A DNA stretch of 33,275 nucleotides from an uncultured Oscillospiraceae bacterium (GCA_947629975.1 CANRFU010000016.1:1-33275); one strand, 5' to 3'; numbered from the stretch's first letter, positions 1 through 9,180 are shown. The notes: generated by a model from the sequence alone, not told the origin. Numbers and translations: made by a program.

Positions 1-213
1 GAGGCCATGCGGAAGGAGGAACTTGCGCTGCGAGGCGAGGCGGAGCGGGCCAAGTGGGAGCGGGACCAGGAGCACCAAGAGGGGCTGAACCTGATCTACG
101 AGCTGCGGGAGTACCAGAGTTTCATCGACTCCATCCCGCCAGAGATCTACGAGGAGCTGCGGCGCCAGTATGAGCTGGGCCAGCAGCAGGACCAGTATTT
201 TGATCACAAATGA
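1..213 (+). CDS. C-terminal end of an unidentified protein (partial, runs off left edge)
   Basis: The reading frame is open from base 1 and ends at the TGA at 211-213, so the ATG at 7 need not be the start; only about 70 C-terminal residues are visible. They are highly charged and probably helical, rich in Glu, Arg and Gln, with a motif reading FIDSIPPEIYEELRRQYELG. No catalytic motif is seen and I do not recognise the family. The stop codon overlaps the ribosome site of the next gene (GAGGAGGA at 212-219), so the two are probably co-transcribed. Its place at the cargo end of a mobile element suggests an accessory or mobilisation protein, but that is inference only. Confidence 0.5.
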   Translation, partial: EAMRKEELALRGEAERAKWERDQEHQEGLNLIYELREYQSFIDSIPPEIYEELRRQYELGQQQDQYFDHK

Positions 214-226
214 GGAGGAATCAAAA

Positions 227-583
227 ATGACTTACGAGGAACAGTATCCCCGTCGAGCGCAGATCATCCGCACCAAGGCGGACCGAAAGGCCGCGCCGCT
301 GAGCGAGTACCGTATTCCCACCGAGGATGGAGAGTTCACCGGCACCCTGGCCTTTCGCTGCTGGCACAGAAATAAACCCATGCTGCTGTGCTGCTTCGAC
401 GCGGATGATGGGCGGAAGGTCATGCTCCAAGCCTGGTGGCAGAGTTGGGGCGTGAACTACTCGCCCAAGGAGACGCTCATCAACTTTGCCGACGAGGTCT
501 TTGACGGGAGCCGATGGAGGTGTACTTACCGCAGAAAGGCAAACGGGTACCTCTCCTGGCGGACGGCGGAGCGGACGGAGTGA
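227..583 (+). CDS. Hypothetical small protein
   Basis: This encodes 118 residues starting MTYEEQYPRRAQ. The ATG at 227 is chosen because GAGGAGGA lies 7 bases upstream; an in-frame start at 170 would overlap the previous gene and has no ribosome site. The protein is rich in Trp, Arg and Tyr (for example LQAWWQSWGVNYSPKE) and has no signal peptide or membrane segment. I do not recognise the family. It follows the partial upstream gene with an overlapping stop and ribosome site, and ends immediately against the convergent gene at 584, so both sets of transcripts meet here. Probably mobile-element cargo. Confidence 0.55.
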   Translation: MTYEEQYPRRAQIIRTKADRKAAPLSEYRIPTEDGEFTGTLAFRCWHRNKPMLLCCFDADDGRKVMLQAWWQSWGVNYSPKETLINFADEVFDGSRWRCTYRRKANGYLSWRTAERTE

Positions 584-889
584 TCACTCACTATCCATGT
601 CCTGATAGACGCGGTGAGCGCCCGGAAGAAACTCCGGGCGCTCACTGTCGTATCGATTCAGTTCAATGGCCAGCCGCCACGCCAGCCGGAACCCACTAAT
701 GAAGCTGTCCAGAGAGCGGACGTCCGCGATCTCATCCTTGGCGTCGATGATCCGCAGTACCAAACGGCGGCCCTGCTTGTCCAGCAGTTCACCAAGTGCC
801 TGACGGGCGGCCTCGGCCTCCGCTTCGGCTGCGGGGACTTCGGGGCGGATGTAGAAACTGTCGTATAGGGCTTTGAGGGTTTCGTTCAT
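584..889 (-). CDS. Small DUF6809-like protein
   Basis: This encodes 101 residues, MNETLKALYDSF at the N-terminus and a central SLDSFISGFRLAWRLAIELN. That layout (ALYDSFY start, then FISGFRLGWRLA-type helix and an ERP tail) resembles small proteins labelled DUF6809 that are common in clostridial mobile elements; this is from memory. The start is supported by AGGAGG about 8 bases upstream on the minus strand (around 898-903). No function is known. A perfect 11-bp hairpin (615-625/634-644) lies within its 3' end without a U-tract. It is downstream of the res-mod operon on the same strand, separated from res by 77 bases. Confidence 0.6.
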   Translation of the reverse strand: MNETLKALYDSFYIRPEVPAAEAEAEAARQALGELLDKQGRRLVLRIIDAKDEIADVRSLDSFISGFRLAWRLAIELNRYDSERPEFLPGAHRVYQDMDSE

Positions 890-966
890 ATGTCTCGCCT
901 CCTGTTAGCAAAGCACAATACCACAGGAGGGGGAAGAAGTCTACTGGAAAACTGCCTGCCTCTCGA

Positions 967-3747
967 CTACTGGAAACAGTGTTTTGCAATTATCCCGTCG
1001 ACGTCAGCTATGCTGTAGGAAACATCATTACACCACTCTCCGTATTCGCCGCAATCGTTAACGGCGGCAACCCATTCAGCCAATGCTTTGCGCTTCTCGA
1101 TATCCTTGCGTGTCTCCTGCCCTTTGGTCTCCAATATCAATGTCTTTCCATTGTCCAGGTGAATCAAAAAATCCGGGATATATTTTCTGAAAACACCGTC
1201 AAAGACATAGAGAATTTCGTATCCCAAGTGATCATTTTTGACCCACGATTTTACATGTGGGTTTTTCTCCAGAACATAACTTTCGGTCGCTTCCCAAGCA
1301 CTATCAAAAACACAATGACTGATATGCGAATGCTGCGTTATATAACAGGGTTTGCTCGTGAACCATGTTGGCATATCTCCAGTCGAACGCACCTTTTTGT
1401 TTGCATCAAATATTGGTACGATGCGTTCCGTTTGCTCCAGCTTGATGAAACTCCACAAGTGCTGCACAATGCGATTCATGTTCATCATGTACATAATACG
1501 TTGCCGCAACGGATCTGTATTAAATAAAGGCGGATTTATAACGATTGTACCGGATTTCAGGTATCTCTCAACTAACCGAATGACTTGCCCCAGCAAAGCG
1601 AACTCTGTTCCTTCTTCTTGCCAAGAGGCTTTCATTAAACCGTAGACATTGCTCGCTGCATTGAAAATAATCGTTTGAAGCCGCAGTTGTGAATCAAGCT
1701 TCTGCAGATCGATCTCTGTGCATTTTGTTAAATCGGTTTTTCCATCAACGATAGGAGCAAGATCTGCGCGGAGACGGGTATCGGCAGCGTCAAGCTCCAG
1801 TGTGTCGATTTTATCCAGATCAATGGTCAGCTTAGGCTTAAAAGTCCTATCCAGTCTTATAATATTGGGCCAGGAGATTTCAAATTCCGCCCGGTCCTTT
1901 ACAACTTCTACTTGAGTTTTAGGCGGAGTAACAGGAGAAGTCCCTTGTTCGTCCGTCTCATGCGGCAGGAAGGAAAACGGAATGCCAAAAATATTCACAT
2001 ACTCCGGTGTGAACATATCACTTCCATCTGCCAGATCATAGGAGGTCCGACGCAATCCTCGCCCAACTACTTGCTCACATAGAAGCTGACTGGAAAAAGC
2101 CCGCAGTCCAAGGATGTGAGTCACTGTTTTTGCATCCCAACCTTCGGACAGCATTCCGACAGAAATCACGTTGCGGATCTGTTCACCGCGCTTTCCCCTT
2201 TGACCAACAGTATCTACTGTTTCACGGAGAATGGCAGCGGCATCTTTCTTGCTTACGTTTTTATCGTCACCGTCATCAGATATTTCCGATGTTTGGGCCA
2301 CGACATTCTCTGCCGCATCAATCGTTTTTGAATCGATATGAATCGTGAACTCCGGCTTGCAAAGCTCAGGAACAGGAATGCGCCCATGATCAAACGCATA
2401 TTTGATTCGGGCTGCAGTCTCTGTGCGGTTCGCAACTGTGATCATAACCGGAGGCACAACAGATCCTGCCTCCTTCCACACTTTGTAGAGTTCCAGCCAG
2501 TCTTTCCCCAGCAAATAATACGCCTGAGTTAAAAGATCGGGCAGCGGCTCTTCTTCACCTGCGGAACGGTTAATATCAGTTCGCACAGTCGGATCGTTGT
2601 AAATGTGATACAGCTTGGAACGGAAACTGACAGCGTCCGGTGTTCCATCATCGCGGACTACTACACGCGGGGTTTTGACAAGGCCTGATTCAATCCCATC
2701 GTTTAGCCCAAAGTCGCTGACAATCCACCCGAACAGCGCCTCTTCATCATTTCTTTTCCCGGAAGGCGCAAACGGAGTAGCTGAAAAGTCATAACAGGTT
2801 AGAATATTCCGCGTCTTATTGATACGATCCAATCCGCTGATCCAGATCGTCGCCTGTTGTTCGGCCTCTTTTTGCTCCTTGGTCAATTTGGCTTTATTTT
2901 CGGGATTCTTACGCCAAGCATGGTGGGCCTCGTCGTTAATCACAAGGATATTCCGAGCATTGGACATCTCGCCCAGCACCTCACGGGTATATGCCTCGTC
3001 ACTTTTGGCACCGCGCTTATCCACACTGCGACGCTTGGCGACGGTCTCTTCGCTGTCCCATGCTAGGGCCTGCCAGTTTATGATCATGACCTTGCCCTGG
3101 CGCAGCTTATCCATAAGGCCAACGGGAACCACATTGAACTGGATATAGTAGTTGTCATCCCCACCTGTCTGGAGAACCTGCAAACGGCTTTTTACGGTCA
3201 GCCCAGGGGCCACGATGAACACATACTTGGAAAAACGTCTGTCCTGCGGATAGGTGACCTTGTTGCAAACCATCCACGCAATCAGCATGGCCATAACAGT
3301 AGTCTTACCGCCGCCGGTACATAACTTCGTGCAAATCCTCCGGAACAGGCCGCCGTCGCCCGGAATATCAATGCCGACTTTTTCTGAGTCCGGGGCCTCT
3401 GTCAGCCAAATCAGCGTCTCGATTGCGTCCATCTGACAGTAGAAGAATTGATACTGCCGCGCCGTGGTGTCGTTCCAATGCTCCAACAGCTTATGGGTCA
3501 CGCCGGTCACGCCCGGATAGCCGGCCTCGCGCCACGCCTTGACGCGGGGCCGAATCTTATTGACCAGGGGCAGCTCGATGAACTGTCCGATATCGTTATA
3601 CTGGTTGGAGCCCTGACCGGCGACAAAGTAACCGGCCGGGCGTCTGCCTTCCTCGCGAATAAAGGACTGGCTGTTCAGATCATACTTCCAATGATGGGTC
3701 GGCTCCCGAAAGGCCGAGTTGATAATCAGTTGGTCGATTCCCGCCAT
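967..3747 (-). CDS. Type III-like restriction enzyme subunit: SF2 helicase with C-terminal PD-(D/E)xK nuclease
   Basis: This 926-residue protein has the order expected of a Res subunit (BPTD_3080-type family). A Walker A-like CTGGGKTT is near residue 141, motif II NDEAHHAW near 270 and motif III DFSATPF near 320. Motifs V/VI (MLSEGWDAK then QVVGRGLRR) lie near 540-565. At the C-terminus (about 860-880) YIPDFL followed by LILETKG fits a PD-(D/E)xK nuclease. It would translocate on DNA using ATP and cut unmodified DNA in complex with Mod. Its ATG overlaps the stop of the mod gene by one base (TGATG), so translation is coupled. The helicase residue usually Ser in relatives (GSGKT) is Gly here, which should still bind ATP. 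Confidence 0.9.
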   Translation of the reverse strand: MAGIDQLIINSAFREPTHHWKYDLNSQSFIREEGRRPAGYFVAGQGSNQYNDIGQFIELPLVNKIRPRVKAWREAGYPGVTGVTHKLLEHWNDTTARQYQFFYCQMDAIETLIWLTEAPDSEKVGIDIPGDGGLFRRICTKLCTGGGKTTVMAMLIAWMVCNKVTYPQDRRFSKYVFIVAPGLTVKSRLQVLQTGGDDNYYIQFNVVPVGLMDKLRQGKVMIINWQALAWDSEETVAKRRSVDKRGAKSDEAYTREVLGEMSNARNILVINDEAHHAWRKNPENKAKLTKEQKEAEQQATIWISGLDRINKTRNILTCYDFSATPFAPSGKRNDEEALFGWIVSDFGLNDGIESGLVKTPRVVVRDDGTPDAVSFRSKLYHIYNDPTVRTDINRSAGEEEPLPDLLTQAYYLLGKDWLELYKVWKEAGSVVPPVMITVANRTETAARIKYAFDHGRIPVPELCKPEFTIHIDSKTIDAAENVVAQTSEISDDGDDKNVSKKDAAAILRETVDTVGQRGKRGEQIRNVISVGMLSEGWDAKTVTHILGLRAFSSQLLCEQVVGRGLRRTSYDLADGSDMFTPEYVNIFGIPFSFLPHETDEQGTSPVTPPKTQVEVVKDRAEFEISWPNIIRLDRTFKPKLTIDLDKIDTLELDAADTRLRADLAPIVDGKTDLTKCTEIDLQKLDSQLRLQTIIFNAASNVYGLMKASWQEEGTEFALLGQVIRLVERYLKSGTIVINPPLFNTDPLRQRIMYMMNMNRIVQHLWSFIKLEQTERIVPIFDANKKVRSTGDMPTWFTSKPCYITQHSHISHCVFDSAWEATESYVLEKNPHVKSWVKNDHLGYEILYVFDGVFRKYIPDFLIHLDNGKTLILETKGQETRKDIEKRKALAEWVAAVNDCGEYGEWCNDVSYSIADVDGIIAKHCFQ

Positions 3748-6272
3748 CAGTCGTCACCCACCCTTATCACTTTCAGACTTTCGATTCCCCGGTCATCAAT
3801 GATCTTGACGGCAATCTGTGTATTGGGCTGTACGTTGAACCAGAGAGACTCATTTCCAGCATATTTTTCGATCAGATCCGGGTCGATCTCTGCTTTGAGT
3901 GTCTTAGCGAGTTTAGCCCATCCGTCCTTTTTACCGCCCATGGGGAAGAACACCTGCTTGGGTTCGATACACATCCCGTCATAGTCGGTGTCCAGCATCC
4001 ACATAGCGATCCTGGCGGTGCTGCCCGATTCCACAGTGCCCTTGGTAACGTCATAGTAGTCAAACCCGTTGACCCGGACCTTGAACCTCGTTTTGCTGCG
4101 CTTGTCCTGGATCAGCTCCACATCCGGCTGGCCCACCAGCCAGAAGGACTGGTCGGAGGAGCGTTTTTTCTTCAGGTCTTCCGTCATCAAGTCGGTGTTC
4201 ATCTGCGCCTTGAGCAGCGTCACGCCGGGCCACTTCATCTCGTCGATATCCTTGGCTGCCTCCGGGTCAAACTGGAAGGCGGCGAAGATGATCAGTTTCG
4301 GGGAGGGACGCAAGGTCTCCGCCTCGTCCATGGCAAGCGCCACCATCCGGGAGTCCAACGGTTTCGTCTCTCCAGCAAAGCAGATCACCGCCCGGCGGGG
4401 CACATCTTCTTTCGTCTCCGCCTCCGCCTGCAGGAACTTTGTCCCGGACAGCGGCTCCACGCGGCTGAATTCCAACCTGCTGCCGCCGCGCCCCAGGATG
4501 CCGGTGGCCAGGAGCTGGTCCCGCCAGTCAGACTGCTTGGCGCTGAGGTCTTCCTCCTCTTCGCTGATCTCATCCAGCGGTTTCACCACCGGAGCGGGCA
4601 GTGCCTCCACAGTGAAGGGGCCGGTGATGCGGATCTTGGTCTTGTCGATCTCCGGCTGGTCGTAGAGCGTCTCGGTGGCGGGGGGCTCGTTGTTGGCGAT
4701 GGATTTCAGCGTGATATGCGGCACCGTCTTATAGACAAAGCCGCTGCCTACACCTTGCTCCTCATGGGCCAGCTTGTAGTAGTCGAATGTGGCCGTCATC
4801 AGCCGCTGCTTGGCCAGGGTGATGGCTACCCGCGAGGTGTCGCAGGTAATCCAGCGGCGGCCCCACTGCTCGGCCACATAGGCGGTGGTGCCACTGCCGC
4901 AGGTGATGTCCAAAACAAGATCGCCGGGATCTGTGGTCATAAGCATACAGCGCTGGATGACCTTTATAGCGGTTTGAACAACATATCTTTTATCTTCGGT
5001 AAAGCTACCCGTTCCAGTGTCAGTCCATAACTGTGTAATTGGTACAACAGGGAAATCATCTAAATATCGTACATATTGCAAGCTGTTGGCGGCTACATGT
5101 AACCTGTTCCTTTCGGCTAAGTTACGAAGCCCCTCTATATTAGTTTTCCAAGCTTGGGTATAGGTCTTGCCATTGTATTCAAACGGAATTAGCGGATTTC
5201 CCTGAGATGTGATATTATCAGCTTTATATATCTTCACTCCATCTGGAATTAAGGTGCGATTTGCACGTTCTTCCTTGGTCATTCCACGACGAGTTCCGTC
5301 TGGGAAATCCAGCCAAGTATATGTATCAGCGGTTCCATCCTCAAAAGATTTTGGTAGATATAAGGTCTTATATTTACAATAATCTCTATTTTTTGCGTAC
5401 CAAACTAAAAAGTCAACCCGACTTGCTAAATACTTTGTCGTTACACCACTCGTTTTGACAAAGGGAATAATGTTTAGATAATTCTGTGTTCCAAAAATTT
5501 CATCACACAATTCTTTAATATGATGTACATTTTCATCACTTATCTGCACGAACACACTGCCACTATCCGCCAGCAATTCCCGCGCCAGCAGCAGGCGGTC
5601 ACGAAGATAGGTGAGGTAGGAATGGATCCCCAACTCCCAAGTGTCCCGGAAAGCCTTGATCATCTCCGGCTCCTGCGTCAAGTCCTCGTCCTTCTTGTCC
5701 TTCACATCCCGCTTATCCACAAAAGGCTGAAAATTTGAGCCGTACTTGATACCGTAGGGCGGGTCGATGTACACCATCTGCACCTGCCCGGCCATGCCCT
5801 CCTTCTCCAGCAGGGAGTTCATGATGACCAGGCTGTCGCCCGCGATCAGCCGGTTGGTCCAGTTAACGCCGTGCTGGTAAAACTCGATGCTCTCCCGCCG
5901 TCGGCGCATCCGCTCGGCGGGAGTCTCCGCCTCAAAAAAGGTCTGCTGTCCTTCCAGTTGGCCTTCAATCGCATTGGAGTATTCCTTCATCACCCGTGCG
6001 ATGATGCTGTGCGGTTTAATGGATTCGTGGATATGGATAGAGGAGGTGGGCACGTCAAAGCTTGTCCCCTCCGCTTTACCTGCCCATTGCAGCGTCGGGT
6101 CAAGGTGGGGATCGAACTGGTAGGTCTTTACTTTTTCCTCTGCCTTATCGTGCTGGGCCATGCCGACTGGGGGATTGTTGGTGCGCTTCTTGTCGTCGTG
6201 GGTATAGGCTTCGACGTCGCGCATTTTTTCAGCACCGGCGATAACAGCCGGGTTTTTCCTCGGACGTGCCAT
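3747..6272 (-). CDS. Type III-like site-specific DNA adenine methyltransferase (Mod)
   Basis: This 841-residue protein has the beta-class order: catalytic motif IV DPPY at residues 170-173, and the AdoMet-binding motif I LDITCGSGTTAYVAEQW near 455. Between them lies a target recognition domain. Such enzymes transfer methyl to adenine N6 and give the sequence specificity of the Mod-Res complex. The C-terminal third probably contacts Res. The start ATG sits directly after the TAA of the upstream ATPase gene, and GGAGGCC precedes it. Residues about 235-430 are encoded by clearly AT-rich DNA (about 4980-5570) whereas both flanks are GC-rich, which suggests a swapped specificity domain. The target sequence cannot be read from the protein. 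Confidence 0.9.
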   Translation of the reverse strand: MARPRKNPAVIAGAEKMRDVEAYTHDDKKRTNNPPVGMAQHDKAEEKVKTYQFDPHLDPTLQWAGKAEGTSFDVPTSSIHIHESIKPHSIIARVMKEYSNAIEGQLEGQQTFFEAETPAERMRRRRESIEFYQHGVNWTNRLIAGDSLVIMNSLLEKEGMAGQVQMVYIDPPYGIKYGSNFQPFVDKRDVKDKKDEDLTQEPEMIKAFRDTWELGIHSYLTYLRDRLLLARELLADSGSVFVQISDENVHHIKELCDEIFGTQNYLNIIPFVKTSGVTTKYLASRVDFLVWYAKNRDYCKYKTLYLPKSFEDGTADTYTWLDFPDGTRRGMTKEERANRTLIPDGVKIYKADNITSQGNPLIPFEYNGKTYTQAWKTNIEGLRNLAERNRLHVAANSLQYVRYLDDFPVVPITQLWTDTGTGSFTEDKRYVVQTAIKVIQRCMLMTTDPGDLVLDITCGSGTTAYVAEQWGRRWITCDTSRVAITLAKQRLMTATFDYYKLAHEEQGVGSGFVYKTVPHITLKSIANNEPPATETLYDQPEIDKTKIRITGPFTVEALPAPVVKPLDEISEEEEDLSAKQSDWRDQLLATGILGRGGSRLEFSRVEPLSGTKFLQAEAETKEDVPRRAVICFAGETKPLDSRMVALAMDEAETLRPSPKLIIFAAFQFDPEAAKDIDEMKWPGVTLLKAQMNTDLMTEDLKKKRSSDQSFWLVGQPDVELIQDKRSKTRFKVRVNGFDYYDVTKGTVESGSTARIAMWMLDTDYDGMCIEPKQVFFPMGGKKDGWAKLAKTLKAEIDPDLIEKYAGNESLWFNVQPNTQIAVKIIDDRGIESLKVIRVGDD

Positions 6273-8321
6273 TTAGTTGGCCTCCTTCACCTGATTGGGA
6301 ACATGAATTACTTCACTGAGTTTTGGCTCGAAAAGCTTGTCAAACAGGATTTGATTTCGTCTCTTGGCATCTGCAAGAAGTTTGGTATAAGAAATAACCT
6401 CGAAATATGCATTCCGCTCTCGATTAAATCCCGTATAACCCATATTATCTGGCATACGCGATAAACTTGCATTCATACAATGGGTGCGCATTTTATCTGT
6501 CAGGTCGCATATCACATAGCAGCGAAACAGTGTACCGTCATTAACAGAAAACGTATTTCCATTCGCTTTTTCCTTCCTGCCTTGTCGTATTAAATCTACA
6601 TATTCCCCAACCTGATTAATTGGATTTTTAGCATCATTATCTGGCTTTTTAAACTCTACTATTGTTACAGTTGAAAATGGCTCATCGCTGTCTGAATACG
6701 CAAACGCTCGATCGAAAATGGCAATATCAGGTTCTTTTCTGCTGTTACTCTCAATATAAGGCATAGATTTTAATGTTTTATCAGATGCCAGATACTGATG
6801 ATAAGCTAAGCGTTCATCTACAATCCACAGATTCATTTCTTCAAATTGTATATCATCTGATGTATGTTGCATTGGGCAAATCACGGAATGGATGGCTTCT
6901 TCCTTCTTAAATTTCCCATCATCCTGAACAGTTAATGCATCTTCAAGAATCGTGAGTATTGTCTTTCGGCGTGTTACATATTCGGCTAAGCAAGTTTTGC
7001 TGAGTTCTGTAATTCCGGCCCAATATTGTTCAAACCGCTCATGGAATGTAGAATCAGGGGTATTGACTGCATCCTTAACATCACTCTCCAACTGCTTCCC
7101 TTGCAATTTGAGTTCCCTTTCCCATCTCTGCACATGTTTATGCAATTCAAGATCCAGCGCATCAGCCTTTAATCCAGCTGGTATTTCGTCGTACACCTCA
7201 GGTCGCTTTTGTAGGAGGTACCGGTACATTGGCTTATCGTAAGCAACAAAGTCGTCAATCTTTTTCTGCTTCTCTTTTTTGATATCCGAAATATAATCAG
7301 CAAGATAACCTTTAATAAACTCTACTGCTGTCTTTATAATCGCATCCTCGCTAACTCCGAGCAAAGAGACTTGACCGTTTTTCTCGTCATATTCAAAGTT
7401 GGTTCTAGTTGTATTGACTATCGAATCCAAGTACTTGCTGGTTATGTATCCCACATAGAAGAAACCTCTATCTTCCTTGAGTGGAATAATCTTTTTCTGT
7501 AAATCGGGAATATATATCTTCAGCTCTTTAGTCGCTACTTCCTGTAGGTTCGCACATAGATGCAACTGATGGGTGGGGACTCCTTCCGGAATTCTTAAAT
7601 GGTAAATTGTAAAATCATGACCTTCAATATTGAATCGATCTTGGTCTAATGAATCACTAATATTATCATTGAACAATTTGTTTAAGTTAATTGGGTCCGA
7701 GTCATCATCCATAATTGTTATTTGAGGGCAGGAATCCGAAAGAAAAAACGGGAGACAGTGTTCAATGATTTTTCGGGCAACTGCATCTAATTCCACAGGA
7801 GCCGCGTTTCGGTATGTAGGAGAAAAATCACACAGCTTCACTGTGGTTCCTGTATCTTTAGCTTCAGAATCCGTACAGTTATTTTCTGGATTAATGCCTT
7901 CAGCATTAAAAATAAATCCTCGATGGAAGTATTTCCCCTCTTCTTGAAAAGTACTATTTACTTCCACTTGATTAAACGCCTTTAACCACAAAAAACGGCC
8001 TATGCCTTTGCAACCCTTTTTTATCTTGAGTGTAGAATATGCTGTTAGAAATGAATTATAGTTTGGCGTATCGAATCCAGTTCCATTATCAGTAATTGAA
8101 AAAGACTCAAATTTTTCTAGGGGGCCTTTCTGCTCCATAGTTTGCTGACCAGAGTTCACGCGTTTAGCATAAATCGTGATTGCACCTGCATTTTTATTCT
8201 GAGAATCCTCAATTGCTTGAATTGAATTAACGACTGCCTCAAACAGTGGCCAAAGTGCTTTGCTTTCGGCAAGCTGCATGCTATTTAACTGTCCCCTAAT
8301 GTCAAATGCAAATGTTCCCAT
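6273..8321 (-). CDS. GHKL (Hsp90/MutL-type) ATPase fused to a nuclease-like domain
   Basis: This protein has 682 residues from the ATG at 8321. That start is preferred over the TTG at 8336 and ATG at 8327 because GGAGGAA lies 6-7 bases before it. The N-terminus carries all GHKL boxes: N-box FEAVVNS near residue 30, G1 DNGTGFD near 80, G2 KGCKGIGRF near 100 and G3-like DTGTTVKL further on. A Lys/Glu-rich helical middle follows. Near 530-560, EPDIAIFD and then TIVEFKKP match a PD-(D/E)xK pattern. It probably binds ATP, dimerises and acts on DNA beside Res and Mod. It abuts mod with no gap (TAAATG). Its DNA is much more AT-rich than the chromosome. The role in the system is not known to me. Confidence 0.75.
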   Translation of the reverse strand: MGTFAFDIRGQLNSMQLAESKALWPLFEAVVNSIQAIEDSQNKNAGAITIYAKRVNSGQQTMEQKGPLEKFESFSITDNGTGFDTPNYNSFLTAYSTLKIKKGCKGIGRFLWLKAFNQVEVNSTFQEEGKYFHRGFIFNAEGINPENNCTDSEAKDTGTTVKLCDFSPTYRNAAPVELDAVARKIIEHCLPFFLSDSCPQITIMDDDSDPINLNKLFNDNISDSLDQDRFNIEGHDFTIYHLRIPEGVPTHQLHLCANLQEVATKELKIYIPDLQKKIIPLKEDRGFFYVGYITSKYLDSIVNTTRTNFEYDEKNGQVSLLGVSEDAIIKTAVEFIKGYLADYISDIKKEKQKKIDDFVAYDKPMYRYLLQKRPEVYDEIPAGLKADALDLELHKHVQRWERELKLQGKQLESDVKDAVNTPDSTFHERFEQYWAGITELSKTCLAEYVTRRKTILTILEDALTVQDDGKFKKEEAIHSVICPMQHTSDDIQFEEMNLWIVDERLAYHQYLASDKTLKSMPYIESNSRKEPDIAIFDRAFAYSDSDEPFSTVTIVEFKKPDNDAKNPINQVGEYVDLIRQGRKEKANGNTFSVNDGTLFRCYVICDLTDKMRTHCMNASLSRMPDNMGYTGFNRERNAYFEVISYTKLLADAKRRNQILFDKLFEPKLSEVIHVPNQVKEAN

Positions 8322-8384
8322 GGCCATTTCCTCCAATCATTTTTTGTATTTTATGACAATTAGTGTCCTAAAAAACTCTCTTCA

Positions 8385-9095
8385 TTACGATTGCTCCTTC
8401 TCTTTCTCCCTAAACACCTTAACGTTATAATAATTCCTGCACCGTGTACTACAAAACTCGCTTTTGGGATTGATATTGTAATATATTTGCCCACAGTTTT
8501 TGCAGATTTTCAGTGTCTTCCGCGGGCTGCTGACCAATGCGCTGTATGCGAAATGGAGGAACGCCTCCAGCGAGGAAAACTCCCAGGAAAACTGCGGGCG
8601 CGTCGCTCCTGTCATGTGAAAGCCAATCGATCCGGACAAAGCCAGGAGATCGGAGCCTTTTGGAAGCGGGAGAACCTCCGGTCTGCCTATAATGCTGAAC
8701 CGCTGATACAGGCTTTTGAACACGTTGCGAAAGCGTTCCAATTCCTCGCCATAGCCTTTGCTGTTTACTAAGCGGCTTGACGGCCTCAAATCGGGGTGCT
8801 GGACAGGGGCGGTGTCCTTATCCGCCCCAAGCCCCAGGAGGCCGTAACGGGCCGCAAAATCGGTGCAGGCGTAGTCTTTTGACGGGTCGTCTATGGTAAT
8901 CAGACGCCCCAGTTCCAACGCATTTGCAACCAGCTCTCCAGGCATCTCTGCGCAGTTATACCAAATCAACCTGGGCTGCTCAGAGGCGTCAAGATCCGGA
9001 ACCAAATATTGCACGCCTCTATGTTTTTTAATTGTATAGCCCTGCCACAGAGGCCACATGATGCGCTGGCCTGCTAAGACGTCATTCAATTCCAT
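8385..9095 (-). CDS. Zinc-finger protein (CGNR/DUF6076-like)
   Basis: This encodes 236 residues from the ATG at 9095, which has GGAGGA about 6 bases upstream; the in-frame GTG three bases earlier is too close to it. The C-terminus holds a treble-clef-like zinc ribbon: CKNCGQIYY, then FCSTRCRNYY (C-x2-C...C-x3-C), followed by a basic tail. This resembles CGNR/DUF6076 proteins, often thought to bind nucleic acid. The rest is a mixed alpha/beta region with no motif I recognise. It is the first gene of the leftward run and ends 63 bases before the GHKL ATPase start, so it is probably in the defence operon, as regulator or accessory part. Confidence 0.6.
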   Translation of the reverse strand: MELNDVLAGQRIMWPLWQGYTIKKHRGVQYLVPDLDASEQPRLIWYNCAEMPGELVANALELGRLITIDDPSKDYACTDFAARYGLLGLGADKDTAPVQHPDLRPSSRLVNSKGYGEELERFRNVFKSLYQRFSIIGRPEVLPLPKGSDLLALSGSIGFHMTGATRPQFSWEFSSLEAFLHFAYSALVSSPRKTLKICKNCGQIYYNINPKSEFCSTRCRNYYNVKVFREKEKEQS

Positions 9096-9125
9096 CACAG
9101 TTCCTCCTGTGTAATCGCTGTAATT

Positions 9126-9154
9126 ACTATATCATCTTTCAGCCAGAGCCGCAA
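9126..9154 (-). promoter_or_regulatory. Probable promoter of the leftward zinc-finger/GHKL/Mod/Res operon
   Basis: On the minus strand TTGCGG (9149-9154) and TATAGT (9126-9131) are separated by 17 bases, 31 bases before the zinc-finger gene start. The -35 box lies inside a 12-bp hairpin (9141-9152/9157-9168, one G-U pair), so this stretch may also terminate or attenuate transcription arriving from the sigma-like gene. Just downstream of the -10 lies the 10-base word CGCTGTAATT (plus strand, 9116-9125), which recurs in the promoter at 9748-9776. Confidence 0.5.
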
Positions 9155-9180
9155 GAGCGGTTCTGGCTATTTTTGCATTT

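Noticed and set aside
578-589. Perfect palindrome GAGTGATCACTC at the junction of two convergent genes
   Set aside because: It consists of the two convergent stop regions; no promoter or T-run nearby, so chance is likely.
615-644. 11-bp hairpin as a terminator in the small DUF6809-like gene
   Set aside because: No T-run on either strand and it lies within coding sequence; retained only as a note.
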